NCBI RefSeq assembly: GCF_014648255.1
Contig: NZ_BMQT01000009.1
Location: 1-64,000, forward strand
Direction of reading: 5' to 3'
Length of the DNA stretch: 64,000 bases
DNA from: Nocardioides albus
GTDB lineage: Bacteria; Actinomycetota; Actinomycetes; Propionibacteriales; Nocardioidaceae
Shown in pieces: positions 33,097 to 41,065 of the stretch (positions are counted from its first letter, which is position 1; each line of letters opens with the position of its first letter). Under the pieces are notes generated by a model. It searched no databases and had not been told where the DNA came from. It worked only from the letters and a program-made list of their open reading frames with translations. A program made the translations under genes and the position numbers.

Positions 33097-34194
33097 TCAG
33101 GACTGGAGGTCGACGACGATGCGGGTGACGTCACCGGACTTCATCGCCTCGAAGCCCTCGTTGATCTCGGCGAAGGGGACGACCCGGGTCACCATCTCGT
33201 CGAGAAGGAGGCGTCCCTGCTGGTAGAGCCGGGCGAACTGGGCGATGTCCTCGCGCGCCTGGCCCGACCCCATGTAGGAGCCGATGAGCCGCTTCTCCTC
33301 GAAGAAGAACGACAGCGCGGGCACGCTGATCTCGGTGCCGGCCGGCGCGATGCCGACGAGACACGCGGTGCCCGTCGGTCGCAGGAGGGCGAGTGCGGTC
33401 TCCGCGGTCCGGGCGGAGCCGACCGCCTCGAACGAGTAGTCGACACCGTCGCCGAGCTGCCGGCGGAGCTCCGCGACCGTGTCGCCGTCGCCGCCGTTGA
33501 TGACGTGGGTGGCGCCGTACGTCCGGGCAGCCTTGAGCCGGTCCTCGTCGAGGTCGATGGCGACGATCGCCGACGCACCGGCGAGGCGGGCGCCCTGGAT
33601 GATCGCCGACCCGACGCCACCGCAGCCGACGACGGCGACGGTGCTGCCAGGGCGCACCTGAGCACCACGGAAGACGGCGCCGACGCCGGTGACGATGCAG
33701 CAGGACAGCAGGCACCCGACGTGCAGGGGGACGTCGTCCGGCAGTCGTACGAGCGCGCTCTCCCGCAGCAGGATGTGCTGCGAGAACGCTCCGATGGCGG
33801 CGAGCCGCTCGATCGGCCGCCCGTCGAGCGTCTCGAACGCGGAGCGTTGCCGACGGCGTACGTCGTCCAGGCGCAGACACTGGGTGGAACGTCCGGCGTC
33901 GCAGTTCACGCACCCGCCGCAGGAGGGGGTCAGGGCGCCGGTCACCCGGTCGCCGGGACGCAGCGAGGTCACGGCCGAGCCGACCGACTCGACCACGCCG
34001 GCCACCTCGTGTCCGACGACGACCGGGACGTCCGTCGGCACGGTCCCAGTCATGTAGTGAAGATCGCTGTGGCACAGCCCGGCGTGGCTGACCGCGACCA
34101 GGACCTCGTGCGGCTCGGGGTCGTCGACGCGGATGTCGGTGAGCTCCAGCGGTGCTCCGATCTCGTTCAGCACGGCAGCTCGGGTGGTGATCAT
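33097..34194 (-). CDS. zinc-dependent alcohol dehydrogenase (class III/aryl-alcohol type)
   Basis: A 365-residue MDR alcohol dehydrogenase: catalytic zinc in GLCHSDLHYMTG and GHEVAGVVE, structural zinc loop PSCGGCVNCDAGRSTQC, NAD site VAVVGCGGVGSAIIQGARLA. Start ATG overlaps the enoyl-CoA hydratase stop by four bases. Relatives include aryl-, benzyl- and long-chain alcohol dehydrogenases. In this operon it most likely oxidises the alcohol released by the ester hydrolase to the aldehyde handled by the next enzyme. Confidence 0.92.
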   Translation of the reverse strand: MITTRAAVLNEIGAPLELTDIRVDDPEPHEVLVAVSHAGLCHSDLHYMTGTVPTDVPVVVGHEVAGVVESVGSAVTSLRPGDRVTGALTPSCGGCVNCDAGRSTQCLRLDDVRRRQRSAFETLDGRPIERLAAIGAFSQHILLRESALVRLPDDVPLHVGCLLSCCIVTGVGAVFRGAQVRPGSTVAVVGCGGVGSAIIQGARLAGASAIVAIDLDEDRLKAARTYGATHVINGGDGDTVAELRRQLGDGVDYSFEAVGSARTAETALALLRPTGTACLVGIAPAGTEISVPALSFFFEEKRLIGSYMGSGQAREDIAQFARLYQQGRLLLDEMVTRVVPFAEINEGFEAMKSGDVTRIVVDLQS

Positions 34195-34973
34195 TCGGTG
34201 GTCTCCCTCGTGTTCCAGAAGCCGGCGACGCCGGCAGTGAGCAGTCCGCTCGCCCAGGCCTCGTGGGCGGCGTGGTCCTCGCGCTCGAAGGCGGCCTCGA
34301 CCTCAGCGGGCAGGGGCCGCAGCAGCGCGAGGTGGAGCGCGGTGGTGTTCCCCTCGGGGGTCCAGGCGTGCACGGTGTCGACGGCGCGCTCGATGAGCTG
34401 GTCGGGCTCGACCACCTCGTCGAGCAGACCGATCCGCAGCGCCTCCGCCGACGGGACCCGAGGGGACCCGAGGACCATGCGCAACGCGTGGTTGCCGACC
34501 AGGCGCCGGAGCAACAGGCTGGTCGCGTTGGAGATGGTGAGGCCGCGGGCGTTCTCGGGCTGGAAGTACTCGGTCACCGGAGTGCCGATCCTGGCGTCGC
34601 AGCACAGGGTGATCTCGGAGGCTCCACCGACCGCGATGCCGTTGACCGCCGCGATCACGGGGACCCGGGTCTGCAGGATCGCGCGGGTGACGTCGTGGAA
34701 GCTCTCGAACGCCTCGTGGACCTCGGCCTCCGTGGTCGGCGCGTGCTGCAGGTCCTCACCGGCGGAGAAGGCACGGCCACGGCCGGTGAGGACGATGCCG
34801 CGGACGGTCTCGCCGGTTCCGTGCTCACGCACCAGCGCCGCCAGGCGACGCCGCATGTCGACGGTGAGGGCATTGAGCTTCTCGGGGCGGTCGAGCGTGA
34901 GCACCGCGACGTCGCGTACGACGGCGACGTCGAGGTGATCCTCGGTTGCAGGGCCGGTAGCAGGGATGGTCAT
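34191..34973 (-). CDS. enoyl-CoA hydratase/isomerase family protein
   Basis: A 260-residue crotonase-fold protein: oxyanion-hole segment RGRAFSAGEDLQHA and VIAAVNGIAVGGASEITLCC, then ARGLTISNATSLLLRRLVGN. The usual catalytic Glu positions are partly changed, so the exact reaction (hydration, isomerisation or C-C cleavage) is open. It starts directly after the CoA ligase (2-bp gap, GAGGAG ahead of the ATG), consistent with beta-oxidation of the CoA ester made by that ligase. Confidence 0.88.
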   Translation of the reverse strand: MTIPATGPATEDHLDVAVVRDVAVLTLDRPEKLNALTVDMRRRLAALVREHGTGETVRGIVLTGRGRAFSAGEDLQHAPTTEAEVHEAFESFHDVTRAILQTRVPVIAAVNGIAVGGASEITLCCDARIGTPVTEYFQPENARGLTISNATSLLLRRLVGNHALRMVLGSPRVPSAEALRIGLLDEVVEPDQLIERAVDTVHAWTPEGNTTALHLALLRPLPAEVEAAFEREDHAAHEAWASGLLTAGVAGFWNTRETTE

Positions 34974-34975
34974 GG

Positions 34976-36583
34976 TCAGCTCCTCGGTCGGGCGAAGTCG
35001 TGGGTGGTGCCGGGCTCGGCGGCGGCCCTGGCTTTGAGCGCGGGCTTCGAGACCCGCTCGGAGGGGGTACGAGGAAGATCGGTGACGAACTCGACGTAAC
35101 GGGGCACCTTGAACCGCGCGAGCTGGGCACCCGCGCGCTCGAGAAGCTCCTGGGCGGTGGCCCGGTCGCCCGGCACCCCTTCCCTGAGCTGGACGAAGGC
35201 CTTGACCTCCTCGCCCAGGACCTCGTCGGGTACGGCGACGACGGCCGCCGCGACGATCCGCTCGTCCCTCTCGAGGACAGCCTCGACCTCGGCACAGGCG
35301 ACGTTCTCGCCACCGCGCCGCACCATGTCCTTGAGCCGTCCGACCAGCTGGATGCCGCCGTCAGGACGGCGGACGACGAGGTCGCCCGTATGCAGCCAGC
35401 CGTCACGCAGCACGTTGGCGGTGGCCTCGGGACGGTTCCAGTAGCCGCCCATCATCGGCCGGCCCGAGATGACGAGCTCGCCCGGCTCACCGGGCGGGAC
35501 CTCCTCCCCCGGCTCGACCGGATCCTCGATGCGGACCTGCTTGGTCGGCACCAGCCGCCCCAGGCTGCCGCTGCCCACGGCAGCGGCGTCGTCGAACGAG
35601 CTGACCAGGTCGATCCCCGACTCGGTCATCCCGTAGACCTCGCGCCAGGGCGCACCCCACCGCTCCTCGAGCTGGGCGTGGAGGGCGACCGGGATGCCCG
35701 AGCAGAGCACGATGCGAAGGTCGTTCTCCCGGTCCTCGGCCGCGGGCGGCTGCTTGTACAGCAGGGTGGGCATCGAGCCGAGGACGTAGAAGAAGGTCGC
35801 CCGGTGGCGGCGTACGTCGGCCATGAACGTCGAGGCCGAGAACCGCGGCAGCACGACCAGCGGGGCACCGAGCGTCAGGGCGAGAGCGGTGTTCCACTGC
35901 GGGTCCATGTAGGAGAACGGCTGCGAGGTGAGGAGCACGTCATCGGCCCCGAGCCCGGTGGCTCCGGCGCAGATCCAGCCCAGTCGCACCCAGTAGCCGT
36001 GGCTGAGCATGCATGCCTTCGGGAACCCGGTCGTGCCCGAGGTGTACTGCAGGTTGGCGAGCGTCTCCGCCGCGACCGGCACCTGCGGCGCCGCGACCGG
36101 GAAACGTTCGGACCCGTCGTCGGGGACGTCCACGACACGGACACCGGCCAGGTCGCGCTCCTCGGCGAGCACCTCGGCGACGAGGCCGGAACGTACGTCG
36201 TCGGTGAAGATGACGCGGGCACCCGAGTCCTTCAGGACGAAGGCGAGGTCGGAGCGCTGGTAGGCGCAGTTGACCGGCACCGCGACCGCGCCGGCCTTCA
36301 GCACCGCCAGCCATGCCACCGGCCAGTGCACGACGTTGGGGAGCATGATCGCCACCCGGTCCCCCGGGCGTACGTCGTCGACCTCGATCAGCCGGTGGGC
36401 CAGCCGGGAGGTCCAGGCGTCGATCTCGGCGAAGCTCCACGACCCGTCACCGAAGCGCAGGAACTCCCGATCTCCGCAGTCCTGGGCGCGCTGCGCCAGC
36501 AGCTGGCTCAGCGTCGGAACTGCGGGATCGTCGCTCATCCGTTCGGCCGCGACGACCGGTCCGGTCGTGACGTGTGCGTTCAC
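34976..36583 (-). CDS. AMP-forming acyl-CoA ligase
   Basis: A 535-residue ANL-superfamily enzyme starting at GTG 36583 with GAGGAG six bases upstream. Motifs in order: LQYTSGTTGFPKACMLSH (ATP loop), EVYGMTESG, GWLHTGDLV and RLKDMVRRGGENVACAEVE. At the C terminus the usual GK catalytic lysine position reads S-E-R-V-S-K, so the Lys is replaced by Arg or shifted, as in some carnitine/crotonobetaine-CoA ligase relatives. Likely substrate: a carboxylic acid from the ring-opening or ester-cleavage steps of the regulon. It follows the gamma-glutamyl hydrolase with a 4-bp overlap. Confidence 0.88.
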   Translation of the reverse strand: MNAHVTTGPVVAAERMSDDPAVPTLSQLLAQRAQDCGDREFLRFGDGSWSFAEIDAWTSRLAHRLIEVDDVRPGDRVAIMLPNVVHWPVAWLAVLKAGAVAVPVNCAYQRSDLAFVLKDSGARVIFTDDVRSGLVAEVLAEERDLAGVRVVDVPDDGSERFPVAAPQVPVAAETLANLQYTSGTTGFPKACMLSHGYWVRLGWICAGATGLGADDVLLTSQPFSYMDPQWNTALALTLGAPLVVLPRFSASTFMADVRRHRATFFYVLGSMPTLLYKQPPAAEDRENDLRIVLCSGIPVALHAQLEERWGAPWREVYGMTESGIDLVSSFDDAAAVGSGSLGRLVPTKQVRIEDPVEPGEEVPPGEPGELVISGRPMMGGYWNRPEATANVLRDGWLHTGDLVVRRPDGGIQLVGRLKDMVRRGGENVACAEVEAVLERDERIVAAAVVAVPDEVLGEEVKAFVQLREGVPGDRATAQELLERAGAQLARFKVPRYVEFVTDLPRTPSERVSKPALKARAAAEPGTTHDFARPRS

Positions 36584-37368
36584 TGGGGGCTCCTCTGCTC
36601 TCGCCCGGCGGGTTCGTGGTTCGCGAGCCGCTCCATCGCCTGCTCGACGACCCACGTCAGCGCCGGGTCGTTGCTCTTCATCCACTCCGGGTGCCACTGG
36701 ACGCCGAGGACCGGCCGTCCCGGCACCTCGATCGACTCGACCACGCCGTCATCGGTCCGACCGGTCACGACCAGCCCGGCGCCGCACCGGTCGACGGCTT
36801 GGTGGTGCCACGAGTTGGTGATCGTGTCCGTGCCGAAGAGATCACCGGCGATCGAGCCGTGCGTGAAGGAGACGACATGGTCGACGGTGCCGTCCGTGGG
36901 CGCGGTCTCGGCCGAGAGGTGGCTCACCGGACCCTCCGGAAGATGCGGCACGAGGGTCCCGCCGAGGGCGACGTTGAGCACCTGCAGGCCACGGCACACA
37001 CCGAGCACCGGGATCCCCCGGTCGATCGCCGCGCGGACGAGCGCGATCTCGTACGTGTCTCGCGCAGCGTCGTGAACCATCGGGTTCGTTCGCGGGTCGA
37101 CGTCGCGCACCACGGAGGTGTCTCCGCCCCAGCACGCGGGATGTACGTCCTGGCCTCCGGTGATGACGACGCCGGAGAGCCAGTCGCAGACCGCCGCCGC
37201 ATCGGTGTCGTAGGAGAGGTGCACGGGCAACCCACCGGCCTCGGCGATCCGCGTCGCGAAGTCCGACATGGAGGTGTCGATGCAGCGGTCGCCGTAGCGC
37301 GGGTCGGCTCCGTTGAGCACCGACAGCCGGAACCGGCGTCCGGTGATGCCGATCAGCGGCCGCAGCAC
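36580..37368 (-). CDS. class I glutamine-amidotransferase-like gamma-glutamyl hydrolase (PuuD type)
   Basis: A 262-residue peptidase C26-type protein. The nucleophile Cys is in PVLGVCRGLQVLNVALGG, the His-Glu pair in LGVQWHPEWM, and the N terminus RPLIGITGRRFR is typical of gamma-glutamyl-GABA hydrolases. GTG 37368 with GAGGAGG five bases ahead is preferred; GTG 37392, which overlaps the upstream stop as GTGA, would add eight residues. It follows the glutamine-synthetase-like gene directly. The pair would add and later remove glutamate on an amine, as PuuA and PuuD do. Confidence 0.88.
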   Translation of the reverse strand: MLRPLIGITGRRFRLSVLNGADPRYGDRCIDTSMSDFATRIAEAGGLPVHLSYDTDAAAVCDWLSGVVITGGQDVHPACWGGDTSVVRDVDPRTNPMVHDAARDTYEIALVRAAIDRGIPVLGVCRGLQVLNVALGGTLVPHLPEGPVSHLSAETAPTDGTVDHVVSFTHGSIAGDLFGTDTITNSWHHQAVDRCGAGLVVTGRTDDGVVESIEVPGRPVLGVQWHPEWMKSNDPALTWVVEQAMERLANHEPAGREQRSPQ

Positions 37369-37388
37369 CCCGGCCTCCTCGCGCGCGC

Positions 37389-38732
37389 TCACGGGAACTC
37401 GAAGTAGCGCTGGGACTCCCACGCGGAGAGCTCGGCGAACGGGTCGCCGCCCTTGGTGTGGAACTCCATCCACTCCCATCGGCGGGAGGCGACCCAGAAG
37501 TCCACGAACTCGTCGCCGAGGTACTCGCGAAGCAGCGGATCGGCGTCCAGTGCCGCGCCGGCCTTCGACATCGTGTCGGGGACCCGCCTCACTCCGGCGC
37601 TCTCGGGAAGGCACCAGGCCATGTCCGTGACCTGCTCGGGCGGCTCGATCTTGCGCTCGATCCCGGCCAGCACCCCGGCCAGGACGCCGGCCAGCGCGAG
37701 GTAGGGGTTCACGTCGGCGCCCGGGAGCCGGTACTCGAGGCGCGAGTACTTGGGGTGGCCGGTGATAGCCCGCACCGCGGCGGTCTTGTTGTTGACTCCC
37801 CAGCCCACCGTCGTCGGCGGCCCGGTCAGGTCGACCAGCCGTCGGTACGAGGTGATCTGCGGCAGCGCGATCGAGGTGTTGCCCTCCATCGTGGCGAGCA
37901 ACCCGCCGACCGCATGCCGCATGAGCTCGGACGGCCCGTCCTCGGCGAAGAACCGGTTCACGCCGTCGCTCTGGAGCGAGAGGTTGATGTGCGCCCCCTG
38001 GCCGAATCCGGCGGTCGGCTTGGCCATGAACGAGACCGTGTGGCCCCGCTCGAAGGCGACCTCGCGCATCACCTGGCGGGTGCGCGCCCAGCTGTCGCCC
38101 AGCCCGACCGGGTCGGTCGGCGCGAGGTTGAGCTCGGTCTGGCCGGGCGCGGCCTCGTCGGTCCATGCCTCCCACGCGATGCCGACGCTGTCGAGCCGCT
38201 CGACGACCGCCTCCATGTAGTCGACCCAGTCCTTGGACCGGGCGAGGTGGTACGTCGCCCCGGTGCTGCCGCCCAGCGGCGTGAGGTCGCGATAACCGCG
38301 TGCCCTGGCCTCCTGGACGGACTCCTCGAACAAGGTGGCCTCGATCTCGACGGCCACGGTGGCGGCGTACCCGTTGTCGGCGAGGCCGGCCACCAGCTTC
38401 CGCACGAGGTTGCGCGGACAGATCGGGACCGGGGTGCCGTCCTTGAGCCAGTAGTCACCGATCACCGAGTCCAGACCGGGCTTCCACTCCACCAGGGTCG
38501 ACATGTCCGGGATCATCTGGATGTCGTAGAGGTTGCCCCGCCACTCCGGGAAGGCGTCACCGAGGACGATCTCGTTGTTGAGGTCGATGGCGAACAGGAT
38601 GTCGGCGAAGGCGAAGCCGGTGTTCTTTCCGGACGCGAACTTCTGCGGCGAGACGTTCTTGCCGAGGAGGCTGCCCTCGTGGTTGGTGGCCTCGAGGCGT
38701 ACGGCCCCTCGGGCTTGTGCGAGCTCAGACAT
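37389..38732 (-). CDS. glutamine-synthetase-like gamma-glutamylamine ligase (PuuA/GlnA4 type)
   Basis: A 447-residue GS-fold enzyme. Seen: metal-site segments TVAVEIEATLFEES and GFGQGAHINLSL, the ATP region, and SRLEYRLPGADVNPYLALAG. It is shorter and divergent from ammonia-assimilating GS, and the adjacent gamma-glutamyl hydrolase points to ATP-dependent gamma-glutamylation of an amine. Aniline- and isopropylamine-degrading bacteria use homologous enzymes for the same purpose (established); the amine here is unknown. Its start overlaps the stop of the SCP2-like gene by eight bases. Confidence 0.9.
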   Translation of the reverse strand: MSELAQARGAVRLEATNHEGSLLGKNVSPQKFASGKNTGFAFADILFAIDLNNEIVLGDAFPEWRGNLYDIQMIPDMSTLVEWKPGLDSVIGDYWLKDGTPVPICPRNLVRKLVAGLADNGYAATVAVEIEATLFEESVQEARARGYRDLTPLGGSTGATYHLARSKDWVDYMEAVVERLDSVGIAWEAWTDEAAPGQTELNLAPTDPVGLGDSWARTRQVMREVAFERGHTVSFMAKPTAGFGQGAHINLSLQSDGVNRFFAEDGPSELMRHAVGGLLATMEGNTSIALPQITSYRRLVDLTGPPTTVGWGVNNKTAAVRAITGHPKYSRLEYRLPGADVNPYLALAGVLAGVLAGIERKIEPPEQVTDMAWCLPESAGVRRVPDTMSKAGAALDADPLLREYLGDEFVDFWVASRRWEWMEFHTKGGDPFAELSAWESQRYFEFP

Positions 38733-39384
38733 CGAAGCGGACCTTCCAGGATGCGGCCGTCATGACGGACAGCTGGGACAAGGTGCCCTGGACCTGCACA
38801 CCTGCGTCCAGGGAGGCGAGGAAGTCGTCGGCGCCGGTGAAGACACCGGCGAGGAGGTCGGCGGGACCGGCGACGAGGTACGTCGTCGTCCCCTCGCCGA
38901 ACCGACCCGGCTCAGGTCCGTCGGGCCCGGCAGCCTCCACGATCAGGACGTCGGGGATTCCGGCGATGTCGCGGGTGATCTCCCAGAACCGCACGGCCGC
39001 GTCGCGCCAGTGCGGCAGCGGCGGGCGCAGTGCGCGCTGGCCGCGCGCCGCCAGGTCGGCGTCACCAGCCGGCTCCTCGGTCAGCGCGAACCTGGCATGA
39101 AGGTCGACCACGAGCGTTGCATCAGGCTCGACGAAGACTCCGCTCGTCACCTCCACGACTCCGGCGCCGAAGGTGACCGTCGCCGCCTGCGGGGTGTCAT
39201 GGGATCGGATCGCCACGGTGCCGACGAGGCCGGCAGTCAGATCCCCGGCGGGAAGCCCCTGTCCTGAGGCCCTGGTCAGAGTGCGCCCGATCAGCCGGAC
39301 CAGTGGGGTCGCGTCGTCCTCGATCGCGACGCGTGTCGCATCGAAGCGAACATCTGGCGCTTCGATCGTGCTGCTCTCGGTCAT
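38725..39384 (-). CDS. SCP2 sterol-carrier-like protein
   Basis: 219 residues with SCP2-like patterns in the first half (ATVTFGAGVVEVTSGVFVEP, ATLVVDLHARFAL) and again near the end (TTYLVAGPADLLAGVFTG, DAGVQVQGTLSQLSVMTAAS). No signal peptide or catalytic motif. SCP2 domains bind hydrophobic ligands; here it could hold a lipophilic substrate or CoA ester. It is the first gene of the seven-gene leftward operon, starting 37 bp from operator 2, with GGAGGG before the ATG. Confidence 0.65.
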   Translation of the reverse strand: MTESSTIEAPDVRFDATRVAIEDDATPLVRLIGRTLTRASGQGLPAGDLTAGLVGTVAIRSHDTPQAATVTFGAGVVEVTSGVFVEPDATLVVDLHARFALTEEPAGDADLAARGQRALRPPLPHWRDAAVRFWEITRDIAGIPDVLIVEAAGPDGPEPGRFGEGTTTYLVAGPADLLAGVFTGADDFLASLDAGVQVQGTLSQLSVMTAASWKVRFDV

Positions 39385-39420
39385 CTCTCGGCCCTCCTGG
39401 CTGATCAGCCGATCTCATTC

Positions 39421-39449
39421 TTAGTCACTTGACTCAATCGGTTGGCTAA
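39421..39449. promoter_or_regulatory. TetR-regulon operator 2 (29 bp)
   Basis: TTAGTCAC, a 13-bp spacer and TTGGCTAA: the same spacing as operators 1 and 3 with one mismatch in the left arm and two in the right. It sits just upstream of the leftward operon starting with the SCP2-like gene. Its spacer (TTGACTCAATCGG) resembles that of operator 3 (CCGACCCAATCAA). Confidence 0.75.
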
Positions 39450-39554
39450 GATCGTGGACCCAGAGAACTCCCTTGTCAACCACCCGGGCGAGATTGATCC
39501 ATCGGTGAGCGACGCCACCCGACCCCTTGACGCGGCGTGATCCCTGACACACAC

Positions 39555-39583
39555 TTAGTCATCCGACCCAATCAAATGACTAA
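39555..39583. promoter_or_regulatory. TetR-regulon operator 3 (29 bp)
   Basis: TTAGTCAT (39555-39562), 13 bp, ATGACTAA (39576-39583): a perfect copy of the arms and spacing of operator 1. It lies 24 bp upstream of the permease ATG, where it would cover the core promoter or early leader of the rightward operon. Confidence 0.85.
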
Positions 39584-39607
39584 CTTCTTTGCCAGAAGGG
39601 ACCCGGG

Positions 39608-41050
39608 ATGACGCCCATCAACGCACCAGCCGAGGAGCCGGTCGCACCGGCGGACGCTCTCCCGGTCGACGGCCTCGACCGGGAGCACCTGAGCCGCAAC
39701 CAGCTCGTCGGGCTGGCCCTGGCGTCGTACGTCCCGCCCGTCGGGCTGGCCTCGGTCCCGGCTTTGGTGCTGGTCACCGCCGGCAACGGCAGCTGGCTGG
39801 GCGCCCTGATCGCCGCGGTCGCCACGAGCCTCGTCGGGCTCTCGGTCATCGCCTTCGCTCGACGCTACGTCGTCACCGGATCGATCTACTCCTACCTGCC
39901 GCACGTCTTCGGCCCGTGGGCTCGGATCCTGGCCGGCGCCGCACTCTTCCTCGGCTACGTCGCGCAGATCGGCGCAATCGCCTTCCTGGTCGGCCTCTTC
40001 TCCGGCAGCTTCCTGCTCTCCCTCGGGTTCGAGGCGAGCTTCGACGTCGGCGTGCAGATGCTGATCTACAGCGCTGCCGTGCTGATCGCCGGAACGATCG
40101 CCTACCGGGGACTGGACACCTCGGTGCGTACGGCGGTCACGCTGGCCGTCGTCTCCGTGCCGCTGATGCTGGTCATCACCGTCGCCGCCGCCGCGAGCGC
40201 AGGGCTCGATCTCGGTGCCCAGCTGTCCCTCGAGGGAGCCACACCGAGCGGCATCTTCCAGGGGGTCGCCGCCGGCGCGGTCTTCCTCGTCGGCTTCGAG
40301 AGCAGCACGGCGCTCGCCGCCGAGACCCGCGACGCCCGACGATCCGTGCCCCTCGCCGTCATGTGCGTGCCGGTCGGTCTGGGCGCGCTGTACGTCGTGG
40401 CCACCCTGCTTCAGGTGCCCGCCCTCGTCGCGGCGAGCGACGCCCTGGCGGCCGGGACCTCCCCCGCCGCCGCCCTCGCCGTCGAGGGCGGGCTCGGCAG
40501 CACGGTGGCGACCGCGACCGACCTGGTGCTCGCGGTCGCGACCTTCGCTGCCCTCATCGGGTTCGTCAACTACGGCTCACGCTTCGTCGCGACCCTCACT
40601 GCCGACGGCCTGCTACCTGCCCGCGTCGGGCGGATCCACCCCCGCCACCACAGTCCCGCGGTCGCCGTCGTCACGATCTGCGTTCTCGGTCTGGGCGCGA
40701 TCCTGGTCATGGTCGCTCTCAACCCAGACAACATCCTCGGCGTCTACAACTCGGTCGCGACGCTCATCGTCTACTTCTGGGTCGTCCCCTACCTGCTCAT
40801 CTGCGCGGGCGCACTACGGCTGCTCGGGCGAGAGGGACGGCTCGGCCCGATCGCTGTCATCGGCGCGGCCCTGGGCGCGGCGGCCATGGCCTGGATGTAC
40901 CTCAACGGTCTCGTCAACCCGCCCGCCCCGCCGCTCGACGCGATGTCGTACGTCGCGGTCGTGGCAATGGCCGTGGTGTTCGTGGCATTCCTCGCCGTCG
41001 ACCGCCTCGCCCGCGCCCGTCGTACCGCCAGTCACCAGACCCACCACTGA
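39608..41050 (+). CDS. APC-family amino acid/polyamine permease
   Basis: A 480-residue membrane protein with about 12 helices and the APC pattern: NQLVGLALASYVPPVGLASV, FARRYVVTGSIYSYLPHVFG, FLVGFESSTALAAETRDARR (the conserved E-S/E-E region) and NYGSRFVATLTADGLLPARV. Homologous to putrescine permease PuuP and related amine importers. Next to operator 3 and first gene of the rightward operon, 15 bp before the monooxygenase. Likely imports the amine substrate. Confidence 0.9.
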   Translation: MTPINAPAEEPVAPADALPVDGLDREHLSRNQLVGLALASYVPPVGLASVPALVLVTAGNGSWLGALIAAVATSLVGLSVIAFARRYVVTGSIYSYLPHVFGPWARILAGAALFLGYVAQIGAIAFLVGLFSGSFLLSLGFEASFDVGVQMLIYSAAVLIAGTIAYRGLDTSVRTAVTLAVVSVPLMLVITVAAAASAGLDLGAQLSLEGATPSGIFQGVAAGAVFLVGFESSTALAAETRDARRSVPLAVMCVPVGLGALYVVATLLQVPALVAASDALAAGTSPAAALAVEGGLGSTVATATDLVLAVATFAALIGFVNYGSRFVATLTADGLLPARVGRIHPRHHSPAVAVVTICVLGLGAILVMVALNPDNILGVYNSVATLIVYFWVVPYLLICAGALRLLGREGRLGPIAVIGAALGAAAMAWMYLNGLVNPPAPPLDAMSYVAVVAMAVVFVAFLAVDRLARARRTASHQTHH

Positions 41051-41065
41051 GAAGGAAGTGCAGCA

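Noticed and set aside
33052..34938. Long plus-strand frame opposite the alcohol dehydrogenase and enoyl-CoA hydratase.
   Set aside because: Antisense artefact by the same criteria; no ribosome-binding site and no recognisable domain.
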